From: Kiritimatiellia bacterium
GTDB taxonomy: Bacteria; Verrucomicrobiota; Kiritimatiellia; RFP12; UBA1067
DNA length: 6,404 nt
Assembly: GCA_017965685.1 (NCBI GenBank)
Contig: JAGCPM010000091.1
Span: 1 to 6,404 of the forward strand
Direction: 5' to 3'
Positions 1-6,333 of this stretch are shown piece after piece (position 1 is the first letter of the stretch; each line of letters begins with the position of its first letter). The position numbers were made by a program, and so were the translations under genes. A model generated the notes under the pieces. It saw only the letters and a list, made by a program, of their open reading frames with translations, searched no databases and was not told the origin of the DNA.

Positions 1-895
1 AGGATCCGTTGTTCGAGCAGGCGCACGGGATGCCTTTTGCCATGGCTTCGACAAGCGAAAGCCCAAAACCCTCGAAAAGGCTTGGAAACACGTAGAAACC
101 CGCCTCCGCCCACAGGCGCGGCATGTCCGCCGAGTTGACAAAGCCGGTGAAGCGGATGAGGTCGGAGTGTTGCGACTTAGAGGCGGCTTCATGCACGGCT
201 TCGGCGTCCTTCCAGTCCGCGCCGGCAATGACGAGCGGATGCGCTTCGGCAACAGAGCGCTCAAGCCGCCCGTACGCCTCGATGAGACGGACGTGGTTCT
301 TGCCGGGATGCTCTATCCGGGAGATGTAGAGGATAGTTTGGAGTCTAGAGTTTGGAGTAGGTGAGTGGAGGATATCTTTCCGGAGACCGTTCCAGAGGAC
401 CGTGACATCAGATTCCCTGCACTTCCAGAACCTGACCATGTCCGCTTTGGTGGCCCCGCTGACGGCGACGAGACATTGCGCCCCCTTCGCGAAAAACGGC
501 AGGACGTGCGCCAGATAAAACATTCGCGAGCGCGAGTACTTTCCTGGAATGTGGAAATTCGCCAGATCGTGGACGGTCGCGACCGTCGGCAAGGGATACC
601 ATGCGCATACGCGCCTGTTCGCCGCGCAGATGACGAATCCGTCGAACTCCCTCCTGTGCCGCCATATCCAGAACGGCAAGATGAAGAGATGCCAAAGCAT
701 CGAAATGGCCGGCTTCCCCGACCATCGCGGAGCGGCGATGGTTCTGGAACAGCCGGGACCGTCAACGGAATCGGGCTCGACCAAAAGAGTAAGTTCGTGG
801 CCCTGCGCGGCGAGCTCGCGCACGACCTCGCGCACGTACACCGAGATTCCGCTCTTGCCCCCGTCATAGGGTATGCACGATACAAGAAGTTTCAT
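1..895 (-). CDS. GT4-family glycosyltransferase, C-terminus cut by window edge
   Basis: I translated this frame by hand: 298 codons open from ATG at 895-893 to the window edge, with no stop. It begins MKLLVSCIPYDGG and shows the GT-B/GT4 pattern. An N-terminal Rossmann half has a GISVYVREVVREL helix (about residues 16-28), VHDLANFHIP (H109, D110) and VSGATKADM near 145-152. The C-terminal half starts YISRIEHPGKNH (R193 and K199, expected diphosphate-binding residues), followed by LVIAG and RFTGF strands and the FEGFGLSLVEAM signature, an E-x7-E motif at E275/E283. It should transfer a sugar from a nucleotide sugar to a growing lipid-linked glycan at the cytoplasmic membrane face; donor and acceptor cannot be told. 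Family members are usually 350-380 residues, so roughly 60-80 are missing. The start overlaps the kinase stop as ATGA, suggesting translational coupling; no strong Shine-Dalgarno is visible. Residues about 180-187 are encoded by a short tandem repeat. Confidence 0.93.
   Translation of the reverse strand, partial: MKLLVSCIPYDGGKSGISVYVREVVRELAAQGHELTLLVEPDSVDGPGCSRTIAAPRWSGKPAISMLWHLFILPFWIWRHRREFDGFVICAANRRVCAWYPLPTVATVHDLANFHIPGKYSRSRMFYLAHVLPFFAKGAQCLVAVSGATKADMVRFWKCRESDVTVLWNGLRKDILHSPTPNSRLQTILYISRIEHPGKNHVRLIEAYGRLERSVAEAHPLVIAGADWKDAEAVHEAASKSQHSDLIRFTGFVNSADMPRLWAEAGFYVFPSLFEGFGLSLVEAMAKGIPCACSNNGS
335..358. repeat. 7/14-bp tandem repeat inside the glycosyltransferase gene
   Basis: The plus strand has two exact copies of AGTTTGGAGT (335-344 and 349-358) separated by CTAG. 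The period is 14 bp, readable as degenerate heptamers agtttgg/agtctag/agtttgg, with a looser copy following to about 364. In the gene it encodes about residues 180-187 (TPNSRLQT), just between the two Rossmann halves, where an insertion in the linker would be tolerated. One alternative minus-strand frame contains TAG inside the repeat. Confidence 0.7.
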
Positions 896-3800
896 GATTG
901 CTTCTGTCCGAATAGAGCCTTTAGCTTATCGCCCGTTACCGGCTTGGAGACGATCTTCGCGAAAAGCGACGGACCTCCCGAGGTTCCGACTTCGATATCC
1001 GCCGTCACCGCCACTACCGGCACCTTGTCGAAACGCCGGTCGCGACGCATCGCCTCGGCGAGATGGGTACCGTCCATCTCCGGCATCCACATGTCTGGCA
1101 AAACGACATCGGGTAGCCAGTCCTCCATGACGCCGAGAGCCTTCACGCCGTTTTCCGCATAGCGGATGTCCGCGACGCCAAGATTGGTCAGGTGGATGCC
1201 GAGCACCTTGCGGTTCAGCGGCATATCGTCCACGACGAGCACCTTTCTAGGAACGGCTGCCACCATTGCATCCGGTTCGGACTTGTCTGCGCCACGCGAC
1301 GTCTCGATGGTTTCGAGGCCTGGAATCTCAATGACAAACCTGGTGCCGTGCCCGAGTTCACTCATCGCTGAGATGGTGCCGCCCGCACTCTCAATCATGC
1401 GCTTCACAATCGGAAGGCCAAGCCCTGTCCCCTTTGGCGCGCCAGCCGCGGACTTGGTACGGGCGGCGAGATCCTGGACATACGGGTCAAAAAGCCTTGC
1501 CATTTTCGCGTCGGAGATTCCACATCCGGTATCGGAGACCTCCAAATGGAGTGTGCTGGACTCTGCAAGCCAGCGGACGGAGACCGCGATCTCGCCCTCC
1601 TTGGTGAACTTTACGGCGTTGCCCACGAGGTTTATCAGCACCTGGCGCATCCCCGGTTGGTAAAGCTTCACGGCAGGTAGCGCAACATCGCCGGTGTCGA
1701 TTCTCAGATTGACGTCGTTGCGACGAAGGCGCGAGCCGAATATTGCGGCCAGCTCAGTGAGCAGGCGTTCGATATCGCAAGTCCCGGAGCGCATATCCAT
1801 TGCGCCCGCCTCAAGCTTGGAGAGGTCAAGGATGTCGTTTATCAAATCAAGAAGCGAGTTCGAACTCAGGAGTATGCCGTCGGTGTATTCACGCTTCTGG
1901 TTCTCGTCAAGATTTTTACGCGATAAAAATTCGGCGAAGCCTATGACGGCGTTAAGCGGAGTCCTCAACTCGTGCGACATCATTGCGAGGAATTTAGTTT
2001 TCGCCTGCGCATGATCTTCGGCGATCTTCGCGGCGCGGTTCGCGCGCTTGATCTGCTTCCTCAAGAGAGCTCCCATGACCACGCCATACACCGCGACAAA
2101 CAGGAGAACCGCCACCGAGATTCCTGTCAGACGGCGCTTAAGCTCCGCGCCGGTCATGCCGAATACGCGATGAACGACATGTCGCTTTGCCGAATCGGTC
2201 ATGAACATTTCCTGCAACCGCGTAGCGTCGATGATGGCAATCGCCTTCCCGAGAATCGAGACAAGCTCCTTCGGGACGTTCAGCCGTGCGAACAACTCGA
2301 ACGACTGGTATTGGTCACTGGCGCCCATTCTCTGCGCGACAGACTGCGGCACAGCGGCTGCGAATACGGATGTGGCCCCGTAGGTCACGGCGGAGGCCTT
2401 TGCGGGATACGGTATCCACAAATCCGTATCGCCCCTCAGGAATTTCGCCTCGGCGGTGTTCATGTCGGATTGAGGCGCCGCAACGAACTTCAGCCCCGTA
2501 AGCCCGGAAAGCTCCGCGAGGAAGTCGCCGACGAATCCGGTGGCGACCCCATTGTCGTCGGACACTGGAAACGGCCACGGCGAGAAGTCTATGACGACCG
2601 GGCGGTTGCTCTCGGCCCGTTGCGCCAGCCAAGTGCTCTCTTCTATGGAAAAGGCCGCTGTGTCGGTACGTATGCCGTAGTGGTGCTCGCTGATCATCCG
2701 TATGTAGTTCGGGAAATTGTCGCATATCTCGTGCATCGCCTGCTCAAGCTCATCGAAAACGTCCTGACGCCCGAGCGAAGTGCAGATGTAGATCGGGTTT
2801 GAGACGTATAGAGCCAGAGCCTTTTCGTCCTTTAGTTTTGCAGTCTCGCTGTCGACGCACGCGTCTATGTCGCCTCTGAAGTACGCCGCCAGCATGTCGC
2901 TTTCCGAAGGAAACTCTACGCATGCGATCGTCTCGTCTTCATTGAACTGCCGTCTGACGCGCTTGGCGCTGATCGTCCCCGAGATGACACCTACCTTCAT
3001 GCCGTGCCAGGTATCCGGCTCGCCAGGCCTGTAATGGCTGTCTGGGTGAGCCCACAGATAAATGCGGAGCATGCCCATCGGGGCGTGCGGATAGAGAAAC
3101 TTGTCCTTGCGGCCCTCAATCAGACCGATGCCGCCGATAATGTCAAGCCGTCCGCTTATCACGTCCGCTACGCTCTCGTCAAAATCCCCGTAGACAAAGT
3201 CTATCTTCCACCGAGTGTGGTCTACAATGGTCTTCATCCAGATTTCAAGGACACCGGAGTGTTCGCCGTCCGGCGAGACCCTGAACAGATCGCCTCTAGA
3301 GTAGGCCGCCACGCGGACGCGATTGTCCGGCTTGGGAATGCCGAGGAACTTCTCCCTAAGTTCATCGTACATCCCGACATGGTTGATGTAGCACGTCCTG
3401 TAGGCATCGGCGAGCTTTTTAAGGAGCCAGGGCTTCTTCTTCGTGACGGCGAAATAAACGTTCCTGGATCCTATCGGCACGACTTCCACCACGCCATCTG
3501 GCCGTTTTCCGTCCGGAGTGTAGAGAAACAGCGCGTCGATCTTGCCATCGTGCAGGGCCTGCACAGCGCCCGAGCTCGTCGGGATCTCGACGTACGTCGG
3601 CGAGAGCCGTGCGCTTTCGAAATACTTTTCGCGGTCGTCGTTCGATATCTGTCCCTGCGAAACCGGCGAGTAGCCGATCCTGAGGCTCGGCCACTCGGTA
3701 ATGCCGGTGGAAATCAGCTCCTTTGCCCGCGAAGGGGTCGCGTACAGCGCGAAGTGCATCTTGCAAAGAGGCTGCAGGGGAAAATCGAAGTCCTGAAGAA

Positions 3801-4068
3801 GTTTCTCCGTGCGGAACGCCGAACAAATGACGTCCGCGCTCGCGGTATCCATCAACCCGTCGTCTCCGAATCCGAGTTTTTCAACCTCCACTCCCGCCAT
3901 CTCGAACACGTCCGCCATTATGGCCGTGCAGAATTCGTCATTCGCCGCGGCCCAGACGTCGAACTTCGGATCGCGTTCGCAGTCCGCGACCTTTATGCAT
4001 TCCGCAAAGGCAGCGAAAGCCGCGAAAGCCGCGAACAGCAAGACTGGAGTCTGCCTTTTAATCCGCAT
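892..4068 (-). CDS. Hybrid sensor histidine kinase with tandem periplasmic solute-binding domains
   Basis: The protein has 1058 residues. A signal peptide (MRIKRQ, then a hydrophobic Phe-Ala-Ala run, likely cut after A22 at AFA/EC) precedes an SBP_bac_3-like module at about 23-245 (ALHDGKIDALFLYTP), a second at about 248-466 (FRVSPDGEHSGVLEIW, GRLDIIGGIGLIEGRKDKF) and a shortened third at about 488-635. A transmembrane helix lies at about 648-669. A short linker with no PAS domain leads to HisKA with MSHELRTPLN (H699), then HATPase with the N box (N813, N817), DTGCG (D846) and KGTGLGLP (879-886). The receiver at about 941-1056 keeps D947/D948, D992, T1022 and K1042, so both halves look active. 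It should sense a small periplasmic ligand, autophosphorylate and pass phosphate to its own receiver; an HPt protein is needed but none is in the window. The architecture resembles BvgS/EvgS, without PAS or HPt. The start shares one base with the STAS stop (TAATG) and has no clear Shine-Dalgarno, implying coupling. The ligand is unknown. Confidence 0.95.
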   Translation of the reverse strand: MRIKRQTPVLLFAAFAAFAAFAECIKVADCERDPKFDVWAAANDEFCTAIMADVFEMAGVEVEKLGFGDDGLMDTASADVICSAFRTEKLLQDFDFPLQPLCKMHFALYATPSRAKELISTGITEWPSLRIGYSPVSQGQISNDDREKYFESARLSPTYVEIPTSSGAVQALHDGKIDALFLYTPDGKRPDGVVEVVPIGSRNVYFAVTKKKPWLLKKLADAYRTCYINHVGMYDELREKFLGIPKPDNRVRVAAYSRGDLFRVSPDGEHSGVLEIWMKTIVDHTRWKIDFVYGDFDESVADVISGRLDIIGGIGLIEGRKDKFLYPHAPMGMLRIYLWAHPDSHYRPGEPDTWHGMKVGVISGTISAKRVRRQFNEDETIACVEFPSESDMLAAYFRGDIDACVDSETAKLKDEKALALYVSNPIYICTSLGRQDVFDELEQAMHEICDNFPNYIRMISEHHYGIRTDTAAFSIEESTWLAQRAESNRPVVIDFSPWPFPVSDDNGVATGFVGDFLAELSGLTGLKFVAAPQSDMNTAEAKFLRGDTDLWIPYPAKASAVTYGATSVFAAAVPQSVAQRMGASDQYQSFELFARLNVPKELVSILGKAIAIIDATRLQEMFMTDSAKRHVVHRVFGMTGAELKRRLTGISVAVLLFVAVYGVVMGALLRKQIKRANRAAKIAEDHAQAKTKFLAMMSHELRTPLNAVIGFAEFLSRKNLDENQKREYTDGILLSSNSLLDLINDILDLSKLEAGAMDMRSGTCDIERLLTELAAIFGSRLRRNDVNLRIDTGDVALPAVKLYQPGMRQVLINLVGNAVKFTKEGEIAVSVRWLAESSTLHLEVSDTGCGISDAKMARLFDPYVQDLAARTKSAAGAPKGTGLGLPIVKRMIESAGGTISAMSELGHGTRFVIEIPGLETIETSRGADKSEPDAMVAAVPRKVLVVDDMPLNRKVLGIHLTNLGVADIRYAENGVKALGVMEDWLPDVVLPDMWMPEMDGTHLAEAMRRDRRFDKVPVVAVTADIEVGTSGGPSLFAKIVSKPVTGDKLKALFGQKQS
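4004..4035. repeat. 9-bp tandem repeat encoding the signal-peptide core
   Basis: The plus strand carries exact units GCGAAAGCC at 4013-4021 and 4022-4030, flanked by a degenerate unit (4004-4012) and a partial one (4031-4035). It encodes the Phe-Ala-Ala repeats at residues 12-22 of the histidine kinase, the hydrophobic core of its signal peptide. The period is a multiple of three, so copy change would alter signal-peptide length without shifting the frame. Confidence 0.75.
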
Positions 4069-4394
4069 TACTCGAACTTGGCGTCGGCTAGAGTCGGGAC
4101 GATCTCGAACACACGGCTGACCTTCGTGATGTCGAACACGATTTTCGGTCCGGGCTGGAGTGCCGCGAGAATAACCTTTCCGCCGCCGGCCTTGACCTTC
4201 TGCAGCACCTGAACGAGCACGCCAAGCCCGCTCGAATCGATATGCACCATGCCAGACAGGTCGAAAAGCACGTTGACCCCGTCATGCAGATTGCCGAGGA
4301 CATCCTCGCGCAGCGACGGCGCAACGGCGGAGACAAGACGCCCCTCGATCGAAATGGTAAGCGTATTCCCCTCTTCATTTATGTTCCATGTCAT
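4068..4394 (-). CDS. Stand-alone STAS-domain protein (anti-sigma factor antagonist type)
   Basis: The protein is 108 residues, the normal length for a single-domain SpoIIAA/RsbV-like protein. It shows the STAS order: strand TLTISIEGRL (11-20), a helix at 24-37, strand NVLFDLSGMVHIDSSGLGVL at 41-60, a helix at 61-70, then GGKVILAALQPGPKIVFDITKV. The DSSG motif is intact; S54 matches the serine phosphorylated in SpoIIAA and RsbV. In those families the unphosphorylated form binds a partner, classically an anti-sigma kinase, and phosphorylation releases it. No RsbW-like kinase or PP2C phosphatase is in the window, so its partner is unknown. It may serve partner switching that acts on polysaccharide export or transcription, or work with the adjoining hybrid kinase, whose start overlaps this gene's stop (TAATG). 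The start is supported by AAAGGA about 9 nt upstream. The domain call is firm; the pathway is inferred. Confidence 0.93.
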   Translation of the reverse strand: MTWNINEEGNTLTISIEGRLVSAVAPSLREDVLGNLHDGVNVLFDLSGMVHIDSSGLGVLVQVLQKVKAGGGKVILAALQPGPKIVFDITKVSRVFEIVPTLADAKFE

Positions 4395-4434
4395 TTTATC
4401 GTTCCTTTTTGCATTGTGTAGCCGAAACCCGGCT
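4395..4434 (-). promoter_or_regulatory. Only intergenic gap in the cluster: Shine-Dalgarno plus small hairpin
   Basis: This 40 bp gap lies between the nucleotidyltransferase stop and the STAS start. On the minus strand it holds AAAAAGGAACGATAAA before the ATG, with AGGA (4403-4406) as the ribosome binding site. Just after the upstream stop is a 5-bp inverted repeat, AGCCG/CGGCT (4420-4424 and 4430-4434, 5-nt loop). There is no T tract after it, so it is not a standard intrinsic terminator. I see no convincing -35/-10 pair. Confidence 0.5.
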
Positions 4435-5403
4435 TCAATTGAAAATCTCCCAGTCGCGCCGCAGGCTTTGAGGTATTCCGGAGCGCGCGCGAATCGCGTT
4501 TTCGACGCCCCTCAAGACGCGCACGGTGCAGTCCTGGCCGAAACTCTTGAGCTCGCCGGCGGTGCGCCGCCTGACAATCCATCGCAAGGCTTCGCGGATC
4601 GAGCGACCGAGATCGCCGGAGCGAGCAAGCGCCTCCATGACTTCGCCAAAGGCTCCGGTCCAGACCGCGCGAGCCGTCTCCCAATCGCAAACCGGATCGG
4701 CTTTCGGGCGGAACTTCCATTCTACCGCCTTGCGATACAGCGCGTCGTCGAGCGCATCGGCACGACCGGCTGCGCGCCATGCATATCGGTGCCTGGCCAC
4801 GAGCAGTGCATCTCCCGCGCCAAGGATGCATTTATTTATGTTGCGGCTCACGAAATCCCTGCTGTCCGTTCCCTGTTCCCCGTTCCCTGTTCCCTGTTCC
4901 CTCGCGAGCAGAAGCCCCATGCCACGGTTCATCAAGAGCCTTGCCGCTTCTCCAAGCGGAATATCCTCGGCCGCGCGCCTCTCGACGGCGGCGAACAGTT
5001 CCGCGCCGCTCTTCCCGGCGACATCGAAATAGCCGCGCAGAAGTTCCTGTATCATTATGCGTTTCTCGTCGTGGCGGATTCTCCACGGCGTGCGTACGAT
5101 GAAGTCTACGTCTATGCCAAGCTTTCCCGTCCACTTCCGGGAAACCGGCTCCAGCAAGGCTGCGATGCGCGGCACGTCGCCCCCCTCTCCCGCGCCTTCC
5201 TCCGTTATCGCGAAGAAGTCCATATCGTTCGATAGGCGGCCGCCTTCCCTGACACCTCCCTCTCCGCGGCCATAGCCGCCGCCTAACACGACGCCGGCGA
5301 GTCCGGGAACGGCAAGCGCCTCTATTTCGAGTCCGATTGCCGCGCACGCGTCGTCCACGGTTCGGTCGAGGCTGGGAAAGTCTTCTGCGACGTGACGCCC
5401 CAT
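4435..5403 (-). CDS. Pol-beta-superfamily nucleotidyltransferase with helical C-terminal region
   Basis: The protein has 322 residues. Residues 38-64 hold the minimal nucleotidyltransferase signature: VVLGGGYGRGEGG (GS-like helix cap at 41-48), then NDMDFF with D60 and D62 as the metal-binding DxD pair, and GIDVDF with D98/D100 as the probable third carboxylate. After about 105 it is mostly helical (for example 131-165, 192-230, 240-305), resembling the helical extension of MNT/kanamycin-nucleotidyltransferase-like enzymes. The chemistry would be nucleotidyl transfer to a small molecule or protein; the substrate is not evident. Its place between glycan genes suggests a role in polysaccharide synthesis or modification, but toxin-antitoxin-like or regulatory AMPylation cannot be excluded. 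The start abuts the upstream stop (TAG then ATG) and has a strong GGAGG 9 nt upstream. Residues 168-179 (starting REQGTGNGEQG) come from a (GTTCCCT)n repeat and look like an insertion in a helical region. Confidence 0.85.
   Translation of the reverse strand: MGRHVAEDFPSLDRTVDDACAAIGLEIEALAVPGLAGVVLGGGYGRGEGGVREGGRLSNDMDFFAITEEGAGEGGDVPRIAALLEPVSRKWTGKLGIDVDFIVRTPWRIRHDEKRIMIQELLRGYFDVAGKSGAELFAAVERRAAEDIPLGEAARLLMNRGMGLLLAREQGTGNGEQGTDSRDFVSRNINKCILGAGDALLVARHRYAWRAAGRADALDDALYRKAVEWKFRPKADPVCDWETARAVWTGAFGEVMEALARSGDLGRSIREALRWIVRRRTAGELKSFGQDCTVRVLRGVENAIRARSGIPQSLRRDWEIFN
4868..4902. repeat. Heptanucleotide tandem repeat (GTTCCCT)x5 inside the nucleotidyltransferase gene
   Basis: Five contiguous heptamers read on the plus strand as gttccct, gttcccc, gttccct, gttccct, gttccct. 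On the coding strand they give AGGGAAC repeats, translated at residues 168-179. Because 7 is coprime with 3, the array encodes circular permutations of the same heptapeptide (REQGTGN) in all three forward frames, and none has a stop within it. Directly after the array the two alternative frames stop early: TGA at 4850-4848 and TAA at 4834-4832. Confidence 0.95.
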
Positions 5404-6333
5404 CTACCCTCTCCTCCCTGATGAACGGCCGCGAAGGAAGCGCCAGATGCCGCGTATCCAGCCGAGACCGGTCGGTATGCGGCGGGCGAGTCCGGGTTCC
5501 TCAAGATCCACCCACGTCCCCGTATCTGCATCAATGACGCGGCGTCCGATGACTATCTTGCCGTCCAAGTCGAGTCCTTTGCCGATGAAAGTGTCGTACC
5601 CGACAACGGTGTTGCTAAGCCGCGCGCCCTCGCTTACGAACGACCCGCTCTCCACCACGACATTGCCTTCAAGCCGGACATTGCGCGCGCACCATGTATT
5701 GTCGTCAAGCAGCACGGGCGGCTTTACGCTGGTTCCATGCTCGAGAATTACGTTGCTGCCGAGGTGCACGCCCTTCTCGGACGAATAGCCGGGAACCGTA
5801 AACAGGTCGGGACGGCTCAAGACGGTGAAATTGAGCTGATGCCATGCCTTGACGTCGCTCAAAGCCATGCCGCCGGGAATCACGCGCATCCAGCGGCCTC
5901 CCTCGCGGCGATACACGCCAATGGGAGTATTGGCGCACTCTTCGTCAGATACCGGCTCAAGCGATACGTCATCTGCCGTGTGGACGGATAGCGCGATACC
6001 CCAGACCACCACGAGGCCATCGTTGATGACGCTCGTAAGCGGACTTGAATACCCTTCTATGTCCTTCAGGCCTTTCGGCACAGGGCCCTCTCCTTTGAGG
6101 TAGAATACGGGGCAGCCCGTGCGGGTCATATCGGCGAATTCGTCCGCCAGATTCAGTGAAAAGCGCCAGTCGAGCACCTCTGTGAACATTACGCCGAACT
6201 TCTGGGCCCGCTCGATGGCATAGTTGATCACGCGCCGCCCCGCTACAGGAAGCTCTGCGGGGCTCGTCCCCGGCAGGATTTCCTGCACCCAGTCCAACTC
6301 GTGCGTCGACGGGACGAAAAGCACGTTGTCCAT
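5404..6333 (-). CDS. Nucleotidyltransferase-like / left-handed beta-helix protein of polysaccharide cluster
   Basis: The protein has 309 residues. The N-terminal region (about 1-110) resembles a sugar-1-phosphate nucleotidyltransferase around ELPVAGRRVINYAIERA (27-43), matching the usual P-L-x-G-x-P-x-I-x-Y block. It lacks the G-G-x-G-T-R-L loop that should precede that block; the N-terminus is MDNVLFVPSTHELDWVQ instead. Residues about 187-270 carry hexapeptide-like beta-helix repeats (VHLGSNVILEHGTSV, VVVESGSFVSEGARLSNTVVG), as in GlmU or acyltransferases. The C-terminus (284-309) is Trp- and Arg-rich and may contact membrane or lipid. It could be an acyl- or nucleotidyl-transferase, or a catalytically dead scaffold; I favour a noncanonical sugar-nucleotide-related protein. 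The start overlaps the upstream stop by one base (TGATG), with AAAGGGG about 7 nt upstream. The reading frame is clear but the function is uncertain. Confidence 0.82.
   Translation of the reverse strand: MDNVLFVPSTHELDWVQEILPGTSPAELPVAGRRVINYAIERAQKFGVMFTEVLDWRFSLNLADEFADMTRTGCPVFYLKGEGPVPKGLKDIEGYSSPLTSVINDGLVVVWGIALSVHTADDVSLEPVSDEECANTPIGVYRREGGRWMRVIPGGMALSDVKAWHQLNFTVLSRPDLFTVPGYSSEKGVHLGSNVILEHGTSVKPPVLLDDNTWCARNVRLEGNVVVESGSFVSEGARLSNTVVGYDTFIGKGLDLDGKIVIGRRVIDADTGTWVDLEEPGLARRIPTGLGWIRGIWRFLRGRSSGRRG
5413..5417 (-). promoter_or_regulatory. Strong Shine-Dalgarno for the nucleotidyltransferase gene
   Basis: GGAGG on the minus strand lies 9 nt before the ATG at 5403-5401. It sits wholly inside the 3' end of the upstream gene, in its last few codons. 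It fixes the start choice and suggests efficient independent initiation even though the two genes directly abut. Confidence 0.75.

Noticed and set aside
313..885. Minus-strand open frame of 190 codons overlapping the glycosyltransferase
   Set aside because: It is in a different frame from the GT4 gene, is Ser/Arg-rich and has no motif. The true frame starts at 895 and runs to the window edge.
365..1162. Plus-strand open frame of 265 codons
   Set aside because: It is antisense to the GT4 glycosyltransferase and the kinase receiver, both with clear conserved motifs; its composition is Arg/Pro-rich, like a shadow frame.
1972..2802. Plus-strand open frame of 276 codons
   Set aside because: It is antisense to the HisKA, transmembrane and third binding-module region of the kinase; no family features.
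4066..4068. Lipoprotein signal with C24 as the lipid-modified cysteine of the kinase
   Set aside because: The residues before C24 are A-F-A-E. Glutamate at -1 does not fit a lipobox, while A-F-A/E fits signal peptidase I.
3004..4212. Long plus-strand open frame of 402 codons opposite the kinase and STAS genes
   Set aside because: It has no recognisable domain and lies fully antisense to well-supported domains of the kinase. Open antisense frames are expected in GC-rich coding DNA.
4420..4434. Intrinsic transcription terminator
   Set aside because: The stem is only 5 bp and is not followed by a T tract on the minus strand; downstream genes appear to belong to the same operon.
4395..4440. Internal sigma-70 promoter (TTGAAG near 4433-4438)
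   Set aside because: No TATAAT-like box is found at a suitable 16-18 bp spacing.
4868..4902. CRISPR array
   Set aside because: The units are 7 bp, contiguous and have no spacers.
4249..5235. Plus-strand open frame of 328 codons
   Set aside because: It is antisense to the nucleotidyltransferase with its intact catalytic motif and to the STAS start region; no domain is recognisable.
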